Of a stretch of DNA of 64,000 nucleotides, positions 46,129 to 55,168 are shown piece by piece. The notes under the pieces are model-generated. The model worked only from the letters and a program-made list of their open reading frames with translations, was not told the origin of the DNA and searched no databases. This DNA is from an uncultured Paracoccus sp. (lineage in GTDB: Bacteria; Pseudomonadota; Alphaproteobacteria; Rhodobacterales; Rhodobacteraceae), in the NCBI RefSeq assembly GCF_947487305.1, contig NZ_CANKWH010000012.1:1-64000 (forward strand), written 5' to 3'. How positions within the stretch are numbered: the first letter of the stretch is position 1; each line of letters begins with the position of its first letter. Position numbers and translations under genes: made by a program.

Positions 46129-46152
46129 CTATGCTGACAGTCCAGCCTGCGA

Positions 46153-46671
46153 TCAGCTGGCGGCGCTCGGCGGGGCCAGTTTCTTGGTGCCTTCGCCCGA
46201 CAGCGGATCGTCCTGGCGCTGGACCGAACCTTCGAAATGGGCGCCCGATTCGATGGCGATGGTCTTGTGGACGATATCGCCCTCGACCCGCGCGGTGGCC
46301 GAAAGACGCACCTTCAGCCCACGGACGCGGCCGACGACGCGGCCATTGACGATGACGTCATCGGCGACCACTTCGCCCTTGATGGTGGCGGTTTCGCCGA
46401 CGATCAGCTGATGGGCGCGGATGTCGCCCTCGATATTGCCTTCGATCTGGATGTCGCCCTGGGTGCGGATATTGCCGGTCACGGTCAGGTCCGAGGACAG
46501 GACCGAGGGTGTGGTCCGCGGACGCGGCGCGGCGGAGGGCGCTGCCGAGAAGTCGCTTGCGCGCTCGGGCATCGCCGGCGCCGGTTGCGGGGTCGCCATC
46601 TCGGCATCCTTGGGGGCCGGAGTGCCCGGGTTTTTGTTTCCGGTGTCGGTTACACGGGATTTACTGAACAT
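46153..46671 (-). CDS. Bactofilin
   Basis: A 172-residue polymer-forming cytoskeletal protein. A disordered Pro/Ala-rich N-terminus (to about residue 55) is followed by the right-handed beta-helix core: SVLSSDLTVTGNIRTQGDIQIEGNIEGDIRAHQLIVGETATIKGEVVADDVIVNGRVVGRVRGLKVRLSATARVEGDIVHKTIAIESGAHFEGSV, with the regular valine/isoleucine-glycine spacing of bactofilins. Its start overlaps the stop of the M23 endopeptidase gene by 11 nt, so the two are cotranslated. Bactofilins commonly recruit such peptidoglycan hydrolases for local cell-shape control. Confidence 0.94.
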   Translation of the reverse strand: MFSKSRVTDTGNKNPGTPAPKDAEMATPQPAPAMPERASDFSAAPSAAPRPRTTPSVLSSDLTVTGNIRTQGDIQIEGNIEGDIRAHQLIVGETATIKGEVVADDVIVNGRVVGRVRGLKVRLSATARVEGDIVHKTIAIESGAHFEGSVQRQDDPLSGEGTKKLAPPSAAS

Positions 46672-47986
46672 TGCTTGCTGCCTCGATGAAGCTCATAGGA
46701 TTGACAGCCCGACCATTCACCCGAACTTCGTAATGCAGATGCGGGCCGGTCGAACGACCTGTATTGCCCATATCACCAATTCGATCGCCTTGCGACACGC
46801 GTTGTCCGGTCTTCACGCGAATTTTGGACAAATGGGCATAGCGGGTCTCGGTCCCAAGCTCATGCTGGATCTTGATAAAATTGCCATAGGCGCCCTGACG
46901 GCCGGCAAAGATCACCACGCCATCGCCCGTCGCGCTGACCGGGGTGCCGGTCGGCGCGGCCATGTCGATCCCCTGATGCGCGCGGCCCCAGCGGCGACCG
47001 TAGCCCGAGGTGTAGCGGAAGGACGACGATACCGGCATGGCCATTGGCAGTTTTTCCATGGCGATGCGATAGGTGTTCATCTGGTCAAGCGTCACGATGA
47101 TCTGGTTGACCTTGGTCTCGTCCTGCGAGATGGCGGCATTGCCGTGGCTGGAATAGGCAATGGGGTTCAGTGGGCCGCCCTGGCCGGAATAACCGCTGCG
47201 GATGGTGCGCAGTACGTCTTCTGGGTTCAATCCGACCGAGCGGAAGACCTTGTCCAGCGGCTCGACCGAGATGCTGACGGCGTCTTCCAGCTGGGCAAAG
47301 ATCTCGTCATGGCGGGCCAGGATCTCGTCGCGCTCTACGGCGATCTCTTCGGCGGTCTGGCGGGCCTCTTCAGCCTCGGCCACGGCTTCGGCGCGCTGGC
47401 TCGAAGCCTGTTTCAGCTCGCCCGACAGGATGTCGAGCGCCACCGAGAATTCTTCGTTGCGGCCGGCCTGCGGCAAGGGCTGGCCGGTATTGTCCTCGAT
47501 CGCGGCGGTCAGCGTCTTGGCTTCGTCCTGGGCGCTGTCACGCTCGGTAATGGCCGTGCGCAGGGTGGATTGCACCGCGCCCATGCCGGTTTCCAGCTCG
47601 CGCCGGGCCTCCTCGGAGGCCAGCAGTTGCGACTGCATCTTCGACACCTGGTCCAGCGCCACGGTGAAGCGGGTCTGGGCGGCGGCGGCATCGGCGGCGC
47701 GGGCGTCACGCTCGGCCGAAAGCTGCTCCAGCCGCTCTTCGAAGGCGCTCTGGGCGCGCAGGACCTGATCGCGGGACGAGCCGGCGCTGATCGCGTCGAT
47801 GGCGAGGATCGAGCTGGCAAGGATGGCCCAGCCAAAGACCAGCGTGGTGCCGCCGATGGCGACGAACTGGGTCAGCGGGCGCAGTCGGACGAACCGGGTG
47901 CTGTCGTCGGAACGGAGGAAAAGCCGTTGCTCGGGCAGCCAGCGCTCAAGCGACGAATTCAGACGGTTCGTGATCCCAAAAGCCAA
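46661..47986 (-). CDS. M23-family peptidoglycan endopeptidase with coiled coil
   Basis: About 441 residues. A short cytoplasmic N-terminus (ERWLPEQRLFLRSDDSTRFVRLRPL) is followed by one membrane helix (about 38-58, FVAIGGTTLVFGWAILASSIL), long periplasmic coiled coils (about 75-230) and the C-terminal LytM domain with zinc/active-site motifs HQGIDMAAPTGTPV (HxxxD) and HLHYEV (HxH). No in-frame ATG exists near the expected N-terminus. I chose the TTG at 47986, which has GGGGA 7-8 nt upstream; longer ATG starts (48172, 48289) overlap the preceding gene and lack a ribosome binding site. Paired with bactofilin downstream. The all-intact H/D ligands predict an active D,D-endopeptidase. Confidence 0.85.
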   Translation of the reverse strand: MAFGITNRLNSSLERWLPEQRLFLRSDDSTRFVRLRPLTQFVAIGGTTLVFGWAILASSILAIDAISAGSSRDQVLRAQSAFEERLEQLSAERDARAADAAAAQTRFTVALDQVSKMQSQLLASEEARRELETGMGAVQSTLRTAITERDSAQDEAKTLTAAIEDNTGQPLPQAGRNEEFSVALDILSGELKQASSQRAEAVAEAEEARQTAEEIAVERDEILARHDEIFAQLEDAVSISVEPLDKVFRSVGLNPEDVLRTIRSGYSGQGGPLNPIAYSSHGNAAISQDETKVNQIIVTLDQMNTYRIAMEKLPMAMPVSSSFRYTSGYGRRWGRAHQGIDMAAPTGTPVSATGDGVVIFAGRQGAYGNFIKIQHELGTETRYAHLSKIRVKTGQRVSQGDRIGDMGNTGRSTGPHLHYEVRVNGRAVNPMSFIEAASNVQ

Positions 47987-48158
47987 TGCATGTCCCCAAG
48001 CTGCCAAGTCCCGTTGATCCGGGACCCTTATGGTTCCAGTCTGACTTTCGTAAACAGGGGCTGTGCCTTCAATGCAACAGCCTAGCTGCCGGGCTATACC
48101 CAGTTGGGCAGATTCACGCCAGTTGCGGCGGAAACCCGCCGAGCTTTGAATGAAATCG

Positions 48159-49556
48159 TCAGGCGATTTCATAGGGTAAAGGACCGTTGCGATCCGCAGG
48201 CACCCGCAGGCTGCGGTCGATGGGCGGGACCGAACGCTGGTGGCAGTCGGGCCGGGGGCAGATTCGGCAGGAAATGCCGATGGGTTCATAGGAAGGTGGG
48301 TTGGTCAGATCCAGCCCGTCGGCATAGACCATGCCGGCGGCATGGGTGATCTCGCAGCCAAGGCCGATGGCAAAGCGCCGCACCGGCGCGCCGAAGGCAC
48401 CGCCGGGTTTCGAGACATCGCGGGACAGAAGCAGATAGCGCGCGCCATCGGGGGTCTGGGCCATCTGCCGCAGGAAGCGGCCGGGTTGTTCGAAGGCCTG
48501 ATGCACGTTCCACAGCGGGCAGGCGCCGCCGAAGCGGGCAAATTGCAGCCGCGTGGCGGAATGGCGCTTGGTGATGGTGCCGGCCTGATCGACGCGGACG
48601 AAGAAGAAGGGCACGCCCTTTTCCGCCGGGCGCTGCAGGGTCGAAAGCCGGTGCGCCACCTGTTCCAGCGAGGCATCGAACAGATGCGCCAGCCGTTCAA
48701 GGTCGTGACGTTCGGCCCGGGCTAAGCGCAGGAAGGCGCGATAGGGCATCAGCGCGGCCCCGGCGAAGTAGTTGGCAAGGCCGATCCGGGCGATCTCGCG
48801 CGCGGTCTCGCTGCGGAATCGCGCCAGATCCAGCGTCGCCTCCAACAGTTCCCCATGCCGCGCCAGTGCGACCTGATGCAGCAGCTGGAAACGCCGGGTC
48901 GGGGCCTCGGCCGAGGCATTGACCAGAAGCGCGCGCCCCTCGCGGCGGAAGACCGCGCCGGCGGGCAGTTCGGTCATCCGCACTGTGAAGCCCGCGCCCG
49001 CCAGCGCCTCCTGCGCCAGGGTCCAGGGATCACCGCGCTGGCCATCGGGGCAGGCAAAACGCTCGGCCGCGCGGTCCACTGCGTCGATGTAGTTGTCGCA
49101 GTAATGGAAGAAATCCCGCACCTCTTCCCACGGCGCGGGGGTGGCGTTCTGGCCCGAGGCGCCGATCGCCTCGTCCAGCGCCGCCAGCCGCTCCTGACCT
49201 GAGCGATGGGCGCGGTAGAGATCCAGAAAGGCGCGCGCCAGAACCGGGGCATTGGTCGCGGCCAGCCGCAGATCGGCCAATGCGGGGGCGGCATCGAAGA
49301 CCGGGTCCGCCAGTGCCTCCTGCATGTCGATGACCAGCCGCTCGGCATCGCCTGCGGACAGCGCAGTCAGGTCGATGCCGAACTCCTGTGCCAGCCGCAG
49401 CAACACCCCCGCCGAGATCGGTCGGTGGTTGTTTTCCATCTGCGAGAGATAGGGCAGGCTGACCCCCAGCCGTTCGGCAAAGGCGCGCTGGTTCAGCCCG
49501 GCCCGCGCCCGGGTCTCGCGCAGCGAGACGCCCGCATAGATCTTCTGCACCGACAT
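48159..49556 (-). CDS. RamB/ShxR-type XRE-family transcriptional regulator
   Basis: A 465-residue regulator. The N-terminal XRE helix-turn-helix (LRETRARAGLNQRAFAERLGVSLPYLSQMENNHRPISAGVLLRLAQEF, about 12-59) is followed by the large ImmA/IrrE-like and DUF2083 regions (RRFQLLHQVALARHGELLEATLDLARFRSETAREIARIGLANYFAGAALMPY) and a C-terminal Cys-rich motif GISCRICPRPDCHQRS (Cys430, Cys433, Cys438) that may bind a metal. Such proteins control acetate/propionate or glyoxylate-bypass genes in Paracoccus and actinobacteria. The ATG at 49556 is preceded by GGAGGGG; the upstream extension to 49703 is rejected. No metabolic target is adjacent. Confidence 0.9.
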   Translation of the reverse strand: MSVQKIYAGVSLRETRARAGLNQRAFAERLGVSLPYLSQMENNHRPISAGVLLRLAQEFGIDLTALSAGDAERLVIDMQEALADPVFDAAPALADLRLAATNAPVLARAFLDLYRAHRSGQERLAALDEAIGASGQNATPAPWEEVRDFFHYCDNYIDAVDRAAERFACPDGQRGDPWTLAQEALAGAGFTVRMTELPAGAVFRREGRALLVNASAEAPTRRFQLLHQVALARHGELLEATLDLARFRSETAREIARIGLANYFAGAALMPYRAFLRLARAERHDLERLAHLFDASLEQVAHRLSTLQRPAEKGVPFFFVRVDQAGTITKRHSATRLQFARFGGACPLWNVHQAFEQPGRFLRQMAQTPDGARYLLLSRDVSKPGGAFGAPVRRFAIGLGCEITHAAGMVYADGLDLTNPPSYEPIGISCRICPRPDCHQRSVPPIDRSLRVPADRNGPLPYEIA

Positions 49557-49727
49557 GATCGCCCCTCCGCTTTGCAAATCGGCGTTTAGCCTTTGCAAAC
49601 TATCCGGGGCAAGAGGCTGCATTGCCTGAACCGGCGGGGCCAGCAGCAGAAGAACCAGAAAAAGGCGGGGCAATCGGAACATGCCGGCCAGATTAGCCGG
49701 CAAAGCTTAAAATATCGTTGGCCGCGG

Positions 49728-50936
49728 TCAGATCTCGTCGGTCAGTATCCGCTCGCGCCGGATCACCCAGAGAATCGCCACGAGCGAGCCAAGGGCCGAT
49801 GCGGTCATGATCGCCAGAAGCGGCATCGCCCCGGCGCCTTCATGGAGCAGCGCCCCGGCCAGCGCCGAGAGCACCGCGCCCCCGGCCACGGCAAGCGCCC
49901 CGCCGAGACCCGAGGCGGTGCCGGCCAGCTCGGGCCGCACGCCCATCATCCCGGCGTTGGCATTGGGCAGCACCAGCCCGTTGCCGACGCCCATCAGCGC
50001 GATGGCGCCGAAGAAGATCAGCGGATGGTGCAGTCCCGCCAGATCCGCAAGCAGTGCCACGGCCAGCGCCGCAAAGCAGATGATCGAACCGCCGAGGATC
50101 ATCGGGTTCAGGCCAAGTCGCGCCGAGAAACGCCCGGACATGAAGTTGCCGGCCAGATAGCCGATGGACGGTGCGGCGAAGTAATAGCCGACCTGGGCCG
50201 AGGTGAGACCAAAGACATGCTCACCGACGAAGGGCGCGCCGCCGAGATAGGCGAAGAACGCCCCCGAGGACAGCGCCGCCGCCGCGCAATAGCCCCAGAA
50301 GCGGACCGAGCGCGCCAGCACCGGGTAGTTGGCGATCTGCTGGCGCAGCGGCACGCCGCCATCGCGGACCGTTTCGCCCAGATCGAGCCAGACCCAGACC
50401 AGCACGATCAGCCCCAGAACGCCCATGAGCGCGAAATTCGCCCGCCAGCCAAAGGCCTCGTCCAGCACCCCGCCGATGATCGGCGCGATCATCGGCACCA
50501 CCGACATGCCCATCGTGACATAGCCGATCATGCTGGCGGCGCGGTTGCCGTCATACATGTCGCGCACCGCCGCGCGCGAGACCAGCATGCAGGGGGCAAT
50601 GGCGGCCTGAATGATGCGGAACACAAGGAAGGTCGTGGCGTCGCGCGCCAGAAGCGTCCCGAGCGTGGCCAGAAGGAAGATCACCAGCGACCACAGCACC
50701 ACCGGACGACGCCCCAGCCGGTCGCTGATCGGCCCGGCCAGAAGCTGCAGCACGGCGCTGGCGCCGATATAGGCCGAGACCGACAGCTGCATCAGCGCGT
50801 AATCGACGCCGAAATCCCGCGCCATTCCCGGCAGCGAGGGCAGGAACACGTTCATCGACAGCGCCGCGACGCCCGACAGCGCCACCAGCGTCATGAGATG
50901 CGGCGGCGTTCTGCTGCCTGTCCTAGCCCCAGTCAT
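49728..50936 (-). CDS. MFS transporter, Bcr/CflA drug-efflux type
   Basis: A 402-residue major facilitator with 12 predicted helices. Motif A is visible as GPISDRLGRRPVVLW (about 67-81); LMTLVALSGVAALSMNVFLPSLPGMARDFGV opens helix 1 as in Bcr/CflA drug:H+ antiporters, and MIAPIIGGVLDEAFGWRANF follows helix 5. Probable efflux pump of unknown substrate. The start at 50936 overlaps the DUF486 gene stop by 14 nt, so it is likely cotranslated with it. Confidence 0.9.
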   Translation of the reverse strand: MTGARTGSRTPPHLMTLVALSGVAALSMNVFLPSLPGMARDFGVDYALMQLSVSAYIGASAVLQLLAGPISDRLGRRPVVLWSLVIFLLATLGTLLARDATTFLVFRIIQAAIAPCMLVSRAAVRDMYDGNRAASMIGYVTMGMSVVPMIAPIIGGVLDEAFGWRANFALMGVLGLIVLVWVWLDLGETVRDGGVPLRQQIANYPVLARSVRFWGYCAAAALSSGAFFAYLGGAPFVGEHVFGLTSAQVGYYFAAPSIGYLAGNFMSGRFSARLGLNPMILGGSIICFAALAVALLADLAGLHHPLIFFGAIALMGVGNGLVLPNANAGMMGVRPELAGTASGLGGALAVAGGAVLSALAGALLHEGAGAMPLLAIMTASALGSLVAILWVIRRERILTDEI

Positions 50937-51279
50937 GGAAGACGAACCAGGCGCCAAGGCAGATGAAGCCAAAGCCGACGCCATGCTGCCAGGTCAGCCG
51001 CTCGCCCAGGTAGACCCACGAGAAGATGGCGAAGACTGAGAGGCTGATGACCTCCTGAATGGTCTTCAGTTGGGCGGCCGAATAATAGCCGTGGCCGATG
51101 CGGTTCGCCGGAACCTGCATGGTGTATTCGAAGAAGGCGATCATCCAGCTGACGAAGATGACGGTCAGCAGCGGGGCCGATTTGAACTTCAGATGCCCAT
51201 ACCATGCGACCGTCATGAAGACATTCGAGGCGATCAGCAAGCCGATGGTGACAACCGGGATCGGCAGGTTCAGTCCCAT
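50923..51279 (-). CDS. DUF486 (DMT-superfamily-like) small membrane protein
   Basis: A 118-residue protein with four membrane helices: IPVVTIGLLIASNVFMTVAWYGHL, LLTVIFVSWMIAFFEYTMQVPANRIG, AAQLKTIQEVISLSVFAIFSWVYLGE and GVGFGFICLGAWFVFHDWG. The FFEYTMQVPANRIG and SAAQLKTIQEVI strings are typical of DUF486 proteins. Function unknown. The ATG at 51279 overlaps the dnaB stop region by 10 nt; transcription is probably with dnaB. Confidence 0.9.
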   Translation of the reverse strand: MGLNLPIPVVTIGLLIASNVFMTVAWYGHLKFKSAPLLTVIFVSWMIAFFEYTMQVPANRIGHGYYSAAQLKTIQEVISLSVFAIFSWVYLGERLTWQHGVGFGFICLGAWFVFHDWG

Positions 51280-52757
51280 TGCGTCTGGCGATCCTTGGCG
51301 AGGTTGCCGAAGCGGGTGAACTGGCCCTCGAAAGACAGCTCGACCGTGCCGATGGGGCCGTGACGCTGCTTGCCCAGGATGACCTCGGCCTTGCCATGGC
51401 AGGATTCCATCTGCTTCTGCCACTCGGCCATCTTGTCCAGCTCGTGATCGGCCGGTTTCTCGCGCTCGCGGTAGTATTCTTCTCGATAGACGAACATCAC
51501 GATATCGGCGTCCTGCTCGATCGAGCCGGATTCGCGCAGGTCCGAAAGCTGCGGGCGCTTGTCCTCGCGGTTCTCGACCTGACGCGACAGCTGCGACAGG
51601 GCAATGACCGGGATGTTCAGCTCCTTGGCGATGGCCTTCAGGCCCTGGGTGATCTCGCTCACCTCGTTGACCCGGCTGTCCTTCGCGGATGCCGCCTTCA
51701 GCAGCTGCAGGTAGTCGACCATCAGCACGTCCAGCCCATGCGTCCGCTTCAGCTTCCGGGCGCGGGCGGCCATCTGGTTGATCGGCAGGGCGGGGGTGTC
51801 ATCGATGTAAAGCGGGCAGCTTTGCAGCGCATGGGCGGCCTCGACGAAGCGGCGGAACTCGGCCTCGTCCATGTCACCGCGACGGATGCGCTCGGACGGC
51901 ACCTCGGCGGCTTCGGACAGGATCCGCGCCGCCAGCTGCTCGGCCGACATCTCGAGGCTGAAGAAGCCCACCACGCCGCCGGCAACCGTGCCGTGCGTGC
52001 CATCGGACCGCTCGCCCATCTTGTGCGCCTTGGCGACGTTGAAGGCGATGTTGGTGGCCAGCGAGGTTTTCCCCATCGAGGGACGACCGGCAAGGATGAT
52101 GAGGTCGGAATTGTTCAGGCCGCCCATCTTGCGGTCCAGATCGACCAGCCCGGTCGAGGTGCCCGACAGGTCGCCGTCGCGCTGATAGGCGGCATTGGCG
52201 GCGTTGACGGCGCTGGTCACGGCCTTGAGGAAGCTCTGGAAGCCGCGCTCGGCCGTGCCCTGTTCGCCCAGCTTGTAGAGCACCTGCTCGGCGGCGGTGA
52301 TCTGCTGCTCTGCATCGTCATCGACGACGACGCTGGCGGCGCGGGCGGAAATGTCCTGCCCCAGCGCGATCAGGTCGCGGCGCAGGGCAAACTCGCGGAT
52401 CATCTGGGCATAGTCGCGCGCCGCATAGGCCGAGATTGCGGCCCCGGCGATCCGCGCCAGGTAGGCCGGGCCGCCCAGATCCTTCAGGCCGGAATCATTG
52501 TCCATGAAGGCCTTGATGGTAACGGGGCTCGCCAGTGCGTTCTTGCGGATGCGGTCCGAGCAGATCTCGAAGATGCGGGCATGGACCGGCTCGTAGAAAT
52601 GCTCGGCCTTGATGATCTGGCTTATCCGGTCGAACACGTCGTTATTGGTCAGAAGCGCGCCCAGAAGCTGTTGCTCGGCCTCGATGGAATAGGGCACGGC
52701 CTGTTCTTCGGCGTCCCTGCTGGCCTGCCGAATCGTGATCGCCGTCGCCTCTGCCAT
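51270..52757 (-). CDS. dnaB: Replicative DNA helicase DnaB
   Basis: A 495-residue hexameric replicative helicase. N-terminal domain opens with PYSIEAEQQLLGALLTNNDVFDRI (about 22-45); the RecA-like domain has Walker A GRPSMGKTSLATNIA (about 222-236), VGFFSLEMSAEQLAARIL, DVLMVDYLQLL (Walker B) and SQLSRQVENREDKRPQLSDLRESGSIEQDADIVMFVYRE (DnaB signature). Upstream non-coding DNA contains a perfect DnaA box, suggesting a link with replication initiation. Confidence 0.97.
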   Translation of the reverse strand: MAEATAITIRQASRDAEEQAVPYSIEAEQQLLGALLTNNDVFDRISQIIKAEHFYEPVHARIFEICSDRIRKNALASPVTIKAFMDNDSGLKDLGGPAYLARIAGAAISAYAARDYAQMIREFALRRDLIALGQDISARAASVVVDDDAEQQITAAEQVLYKLGEQGTAERGFQSFLKAVTSAVNAANAAYQRDGDLSGTSTGLVDLDRKMGGLNNSDLIILAGRPSMGKTSLATNIAFNVAKAHKMGERSDGTHGTVAGGVVGFFSLEMSAEQLAARILSEAAEVPSERIRRGDMDEAEFRRFVEAAHALQSCPLYIDDTPALPINQMAARARKLKRTHGLDVLMVDYLQLLKAASAKDSRVNEVSEITQGLKAIAKELNIPVIALSQLSRQVENREDKRPQLSDLRESGSIEQDADIVMFVYREEYYREREKPADHELDKMAEWQKQMESCHGKAEVILGKQRHGPIGTVELSFEGQFTRFGNLAKDRQTQWD

Positions 52758-52859
52758 GATTCCTGCCCTCGTTATGATTTGTGCCGAAACTTACCCGATC
52801 GCGGCCCTTCAGGGAACGCGGTCCGGCGAAAAAACATGGGGTCAGATCATCCCGAAGGC

Positions 52860-52892
52860 GGTGGACAGCCTGTGGACGACCTGTGGATAAAA
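52860..52892. promoter_or_regulatory. DnaA box and TGTG iterons upstream of dnaB
   Basis: Three 11-bp direct repeats: GGTGGACAGCC (52860-52870), TGTGGACGACC (52871-52881) and TGTGGATAAAA (52882-52892). The last contains TGTGGATAA, the exact complement of the DnaA box TTATCCACA, followed by an AT-rich stretch. The site lies 100-135 nt upstream of the dnaB start, in the 157-nt pyrE-dnaB gap. Confidence 0.65.
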
Positions 52893-52914
52893 TATTCTAA
52901 CTGATTGACTTAAT

Positions 52915-53586
52915 TCAGCTATGTGCCGCCTGCCATTCGCGGGGGCTGGTCAGGAAGGTCTCGACCTCGGCCAGTGTCGCCGCGTCAAAGGCCTCTTGCG
53001 CGCGGGCCTCGGCCAGAACATCCCACCAGGTGCAGAGATGATGCAATTGCACGCCGTGATCGGCCAGCCGCTGCGTCGTCTCGGGGAAGATCCCGTAATA
53101 GAAGATCACCGCCGTATGGGCACAACTCGCCCCGGTTTCGCGGATCGCATCGACAAAGCTCAGCTTGCTGCCGCCATCGGTGGTCAGGTCCTCGACCAGC
53201 AGCACCCGCTGGCCCTCGGTCATGACGCCCTCGATCCGGGCATTGCGGCCATAGCCCTTGGGCTTCTTGCGCACATAGGTCATCGGCAGGCCAAGCCGTT
53301 CGGCCACCATGGCGCTGAAGGGAATGCCTGCCGTCTCGCCGCCCGCGACATTGTCGAAGGCCTCGAAACCGCCATCGCGCATGACGGTCGCGGCCATGAA
53401 ATCCATCAGCGTCTGGCGAACGCGCGGAAAACTGATGATCCGGCGGCAATCGACATAGGTCGGCCCCTTCAGCCCGGAGGCATAGGTGAAGGGCGTCTCG
53501 GCGTTGAAATCGACGGCCTTGATCTCCAGCAGCATCCGGGCCGAGAGGCGGGCGATTTCCTCGCGCGTGGGGTAGGGCAGGCTCAT
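52915..53586 (-). CDS. pyrE: Orotate phosphoribosyltransferase
   Basis: A 223-residue enzyme that makes OMP from orotate and PRPP in pyrimidine synthesis. It has the flexible loop with [17 protein letters not shown] (about 96-112) and the PRPP-binding motif [16 protein letters not shown] (about 118-133). The ATG at 53586 overlaps the pyrC stop (ATGA), which gives tight coupling. A much longer frame upstream is a shadow of pyrC. Confidence 0.95.
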   Translation of the reverse strand: MSLPYPTREEIARLSARMLLEIKAVDFNAETPFTYASGLKGPTYVDCRRIISFPRVRQTLMDFMAATVMRDGGFEAFDNVAGGETAGIPFSAMVAERLGLPMTYVRKKPKGYGRNARIEGVMTEGQRVLLVEDLTTDGGSKLSFVDAIRETGASCAHTAVIFYYGIFPETTQRLADHGVQLHHLCTWWDVLAEARAQEAFDAATLAEVETFLTSPREWQAAHS

Positions 53587-54626
53587 GCGGACTCCAGGTG
53601 CCAGAACAGCGGATAGCCGGGATCGAAGAGGGTGACGGTCTCGTCGCCGGCGGTAATGGTTTCGGGATAGGCGGCGGGCGTGTCGCGCCGGGTCAGGGTG
53701 ATGCGATCTTCGTTCGGCGGCAGGCCATAGAAGGCGGCGCCGTTCAGGCTGGCAAAGGCCTCGAGCCGGTCCAGCGCGCCGTCTTCCTCGAAGACATGGG
53801 CGAGGATCGACATGGTATTGGGCGCGGTGAAACAGCCGGCGCAGCCGCAGGGCATCAGCTTGGCGCGGTCGGGATGCGGCGCGCTGTCGGTGCCGAGGAA
53901 GAAACGCGCCTCGCCCGAGGTCGCCGCCTCGCGCAGCGCCAGCCGGTGGCTTTCGCGCTTGGCGACGGGCAGGCAATAGTAATGCGGCCGGATGCCGCCA
54001 GCGAGGATGGCATTTCGGTTGATGACGAGGTGATGCGTGGTGATCGTCGCGCCCAGGTCATCTCCGCCCGAGCGGGCATAGGCGACGCCATCGGCGGTGG
54101 TGATATGTTCCATGACCACCCGCAGTCCCGGCGTCGCGCGGCGCACCGGGTCCAGCACGCGGTCGATGAACACCGCCTCGCGGTCGAAGATATCGACCGC
54201 AGGATCAGTCACCTCGCCATGCACGCAAAGCGGAATTCCGGTCTCGGCCATGGCCTCCAGCACCGGGCGCACCCGGTCGAAATCGGTGACGCCGCTGGCC
54301 GAATTGGTGGTGGCACCGGCGGGGTATAGCTTCACCGCGCGGATGATGCCCGACTGATGCGCGGCGACCACATCGCCCGGATCGGTCGTGTCGGTCAGGT
54401 AGAGCGTCATCTGCGGCTGAAGCGCAGCACCCTCGGGCAGCGCGGCCATGATCCGCTCGCGGTAGGCGGCGGCCTGCGCGCCGGTCACCACCGGCGGCAC
54501 CAGGTTGGGCATGATGATCGCCCGGCCGAAACCGGCGGAATGCGGGGCCACGGCTGCCAGCATCTCGCCATCGCGCAGATGCAGGTGCCAATCGTCGGGG
54601 CGGCGGATCGTGATGCTGTCGGTCAT
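53583..54626 (-). CDS. pyrC: Dihydroorotase (class II)
   Basis: A 347-residue zinc amidohydrolase that cyclises carbamoyl aspartate. His14 and His16 in [10 protein letters not shown] are metal ligands; [16 protein letters not shown] holds the carbamylated Lys; [22 protein letters not shown] and [13 protein letters not shown] supply further His ligands; [14 protein letters not shown] has the catalytic Asp. Length and motifs match E. coli-type PyrC. Leads the pyrC-pyrE pair. Confidence 0.96.
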   Translation of the reverse strand: MTDSITIRRPDDWHLHLRDGEMLAAVAPHSAGFGRAIIMPNLVPPVVTGAQAAAYRERIMAALPEGAALQPQMTLYLTDTTDPGDVVAAHQSGIIRAVKLYPAGATTNSASGVTDFDRVRPVLEAMAETGIPLCVHGEVTDPAVDIFDREAVFIDRVLDPVRRATPGLRVVMEHITTADGVAYARSGGDDLGATITTHHLVINRNAILAGGIRPHYYCLPVAKRESHRLALREAATSGEARFFLGTDSAPHPDRAKLMPCGCAGCFTAPNTMSILAHVFEEDGALDRLEAFASLNGAAFYGLPPNEDRITLTRRDTPAAYPETITAGDETVTLFDPGYPLFWHLESA

Positions 54627-54754
54627 GGCCTGCCTCTATAGCGTGGCGGCCACAAATGCCAAGCCATCTACACCCAATCCTAAAGTTGTGGTTGTAAAAT
54701 GAGGGATGCGTATGCAGTTAGTGCAATCGGGGAGACAGGAAAGGACGCTGCAAC

Positions 54755-55069
54755 ATGAATAATTCCTTCAACTTCTTGGCTGCTCCCTCGGCCCAGATCG
54801 CCCTGATGAGCCAGATGACGCGCATCGCCATCGAATCGCAATTCGTCATCGGGATGCGGGTTCTGGGCATGATGGGCATGATGAACCAGTCCCCGGGCGA
54901 GCCGTTTCGCATGGTCGCCGAGAAACAGGCCGCCGCGACCGAATCGCTGTTCGCGATGACCCGCGCCGCCAGCCGTGGCGCCAGTGCCGAGCGCGTCATG
55001 TCCGCCGCCCTGCGCCCCTATGGCAAGCGCACCCGCGCCAATTCGCGCCGGCTGACCGGCAGCCGGTAA
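54755..55069 (+). CDS. Small conserved Rhodobacterales protein (often mislabelled antifreeze protein)
   Basis: A 104-residue helical protein: MSQMTRIAIESQFVIGMRVLGMMGMMNQSPGEPFRMVAEKQAAATESLFAMTRAASRGASAERVMSAALRPYGKRTRANSRRLTG. From memory, the pattern (EAQ/ESQxVIxMRxLGMAG ... EKxxAxxEA ... ALRPxxxKTRANxRRL) recurs in short Rhodobacterales proteins sometimes labelled antifreeze protein, and resembles a minimal phasin-like helix pair. No signal peptide; cytosolic. A GGAAAGG ribosome binding site lies upstream of 54755. Function unknown. A bidirectional terminator follows. Confidence 0.75.
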   Translation: MNNSFNFLAAPSAQIALMSQMTRIAIESQFVIGMRVLGMMGMMNQSPGEPFRMVAEKQAAATESLFAMTRAASRGASAERVMSAALRPYGKRTRANSRRLTGSR

Positions 55070-55116
55070 GCGCCGTTCACCTCGGCCCGGCAGTTCAGGT
55101 CGAACAGCCAGAATGA

Positions 55117-55145
55117 AAAACGGCGGGGACATGCCCCGCCGTTTT
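55117..55145. terminator. Bidirectional intrinsic terminator
   Basis: AAAACGGCGGGG / CCCCGCCGTTTT with loop ACATG, between the converging small gene (stop 55069) and gapdh (stop 55169). Confidence 0.92.
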
Positions 55146-55168
55146 CAGTTTGCCTTGCCGGCTTGCGC

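Noticed and set aside
48159..49703. Signal-peptide-like N-terminus (LFLVLLLLAPPVQA) for the RamB-like protein
   Set aside because: It lies upstream of the well-supported ATG at 49556 with its GGAGGGG site; a secreted form would make no sense for a DNA-binding regulator. The stretch could encode a tiny separate peptide but has no support.
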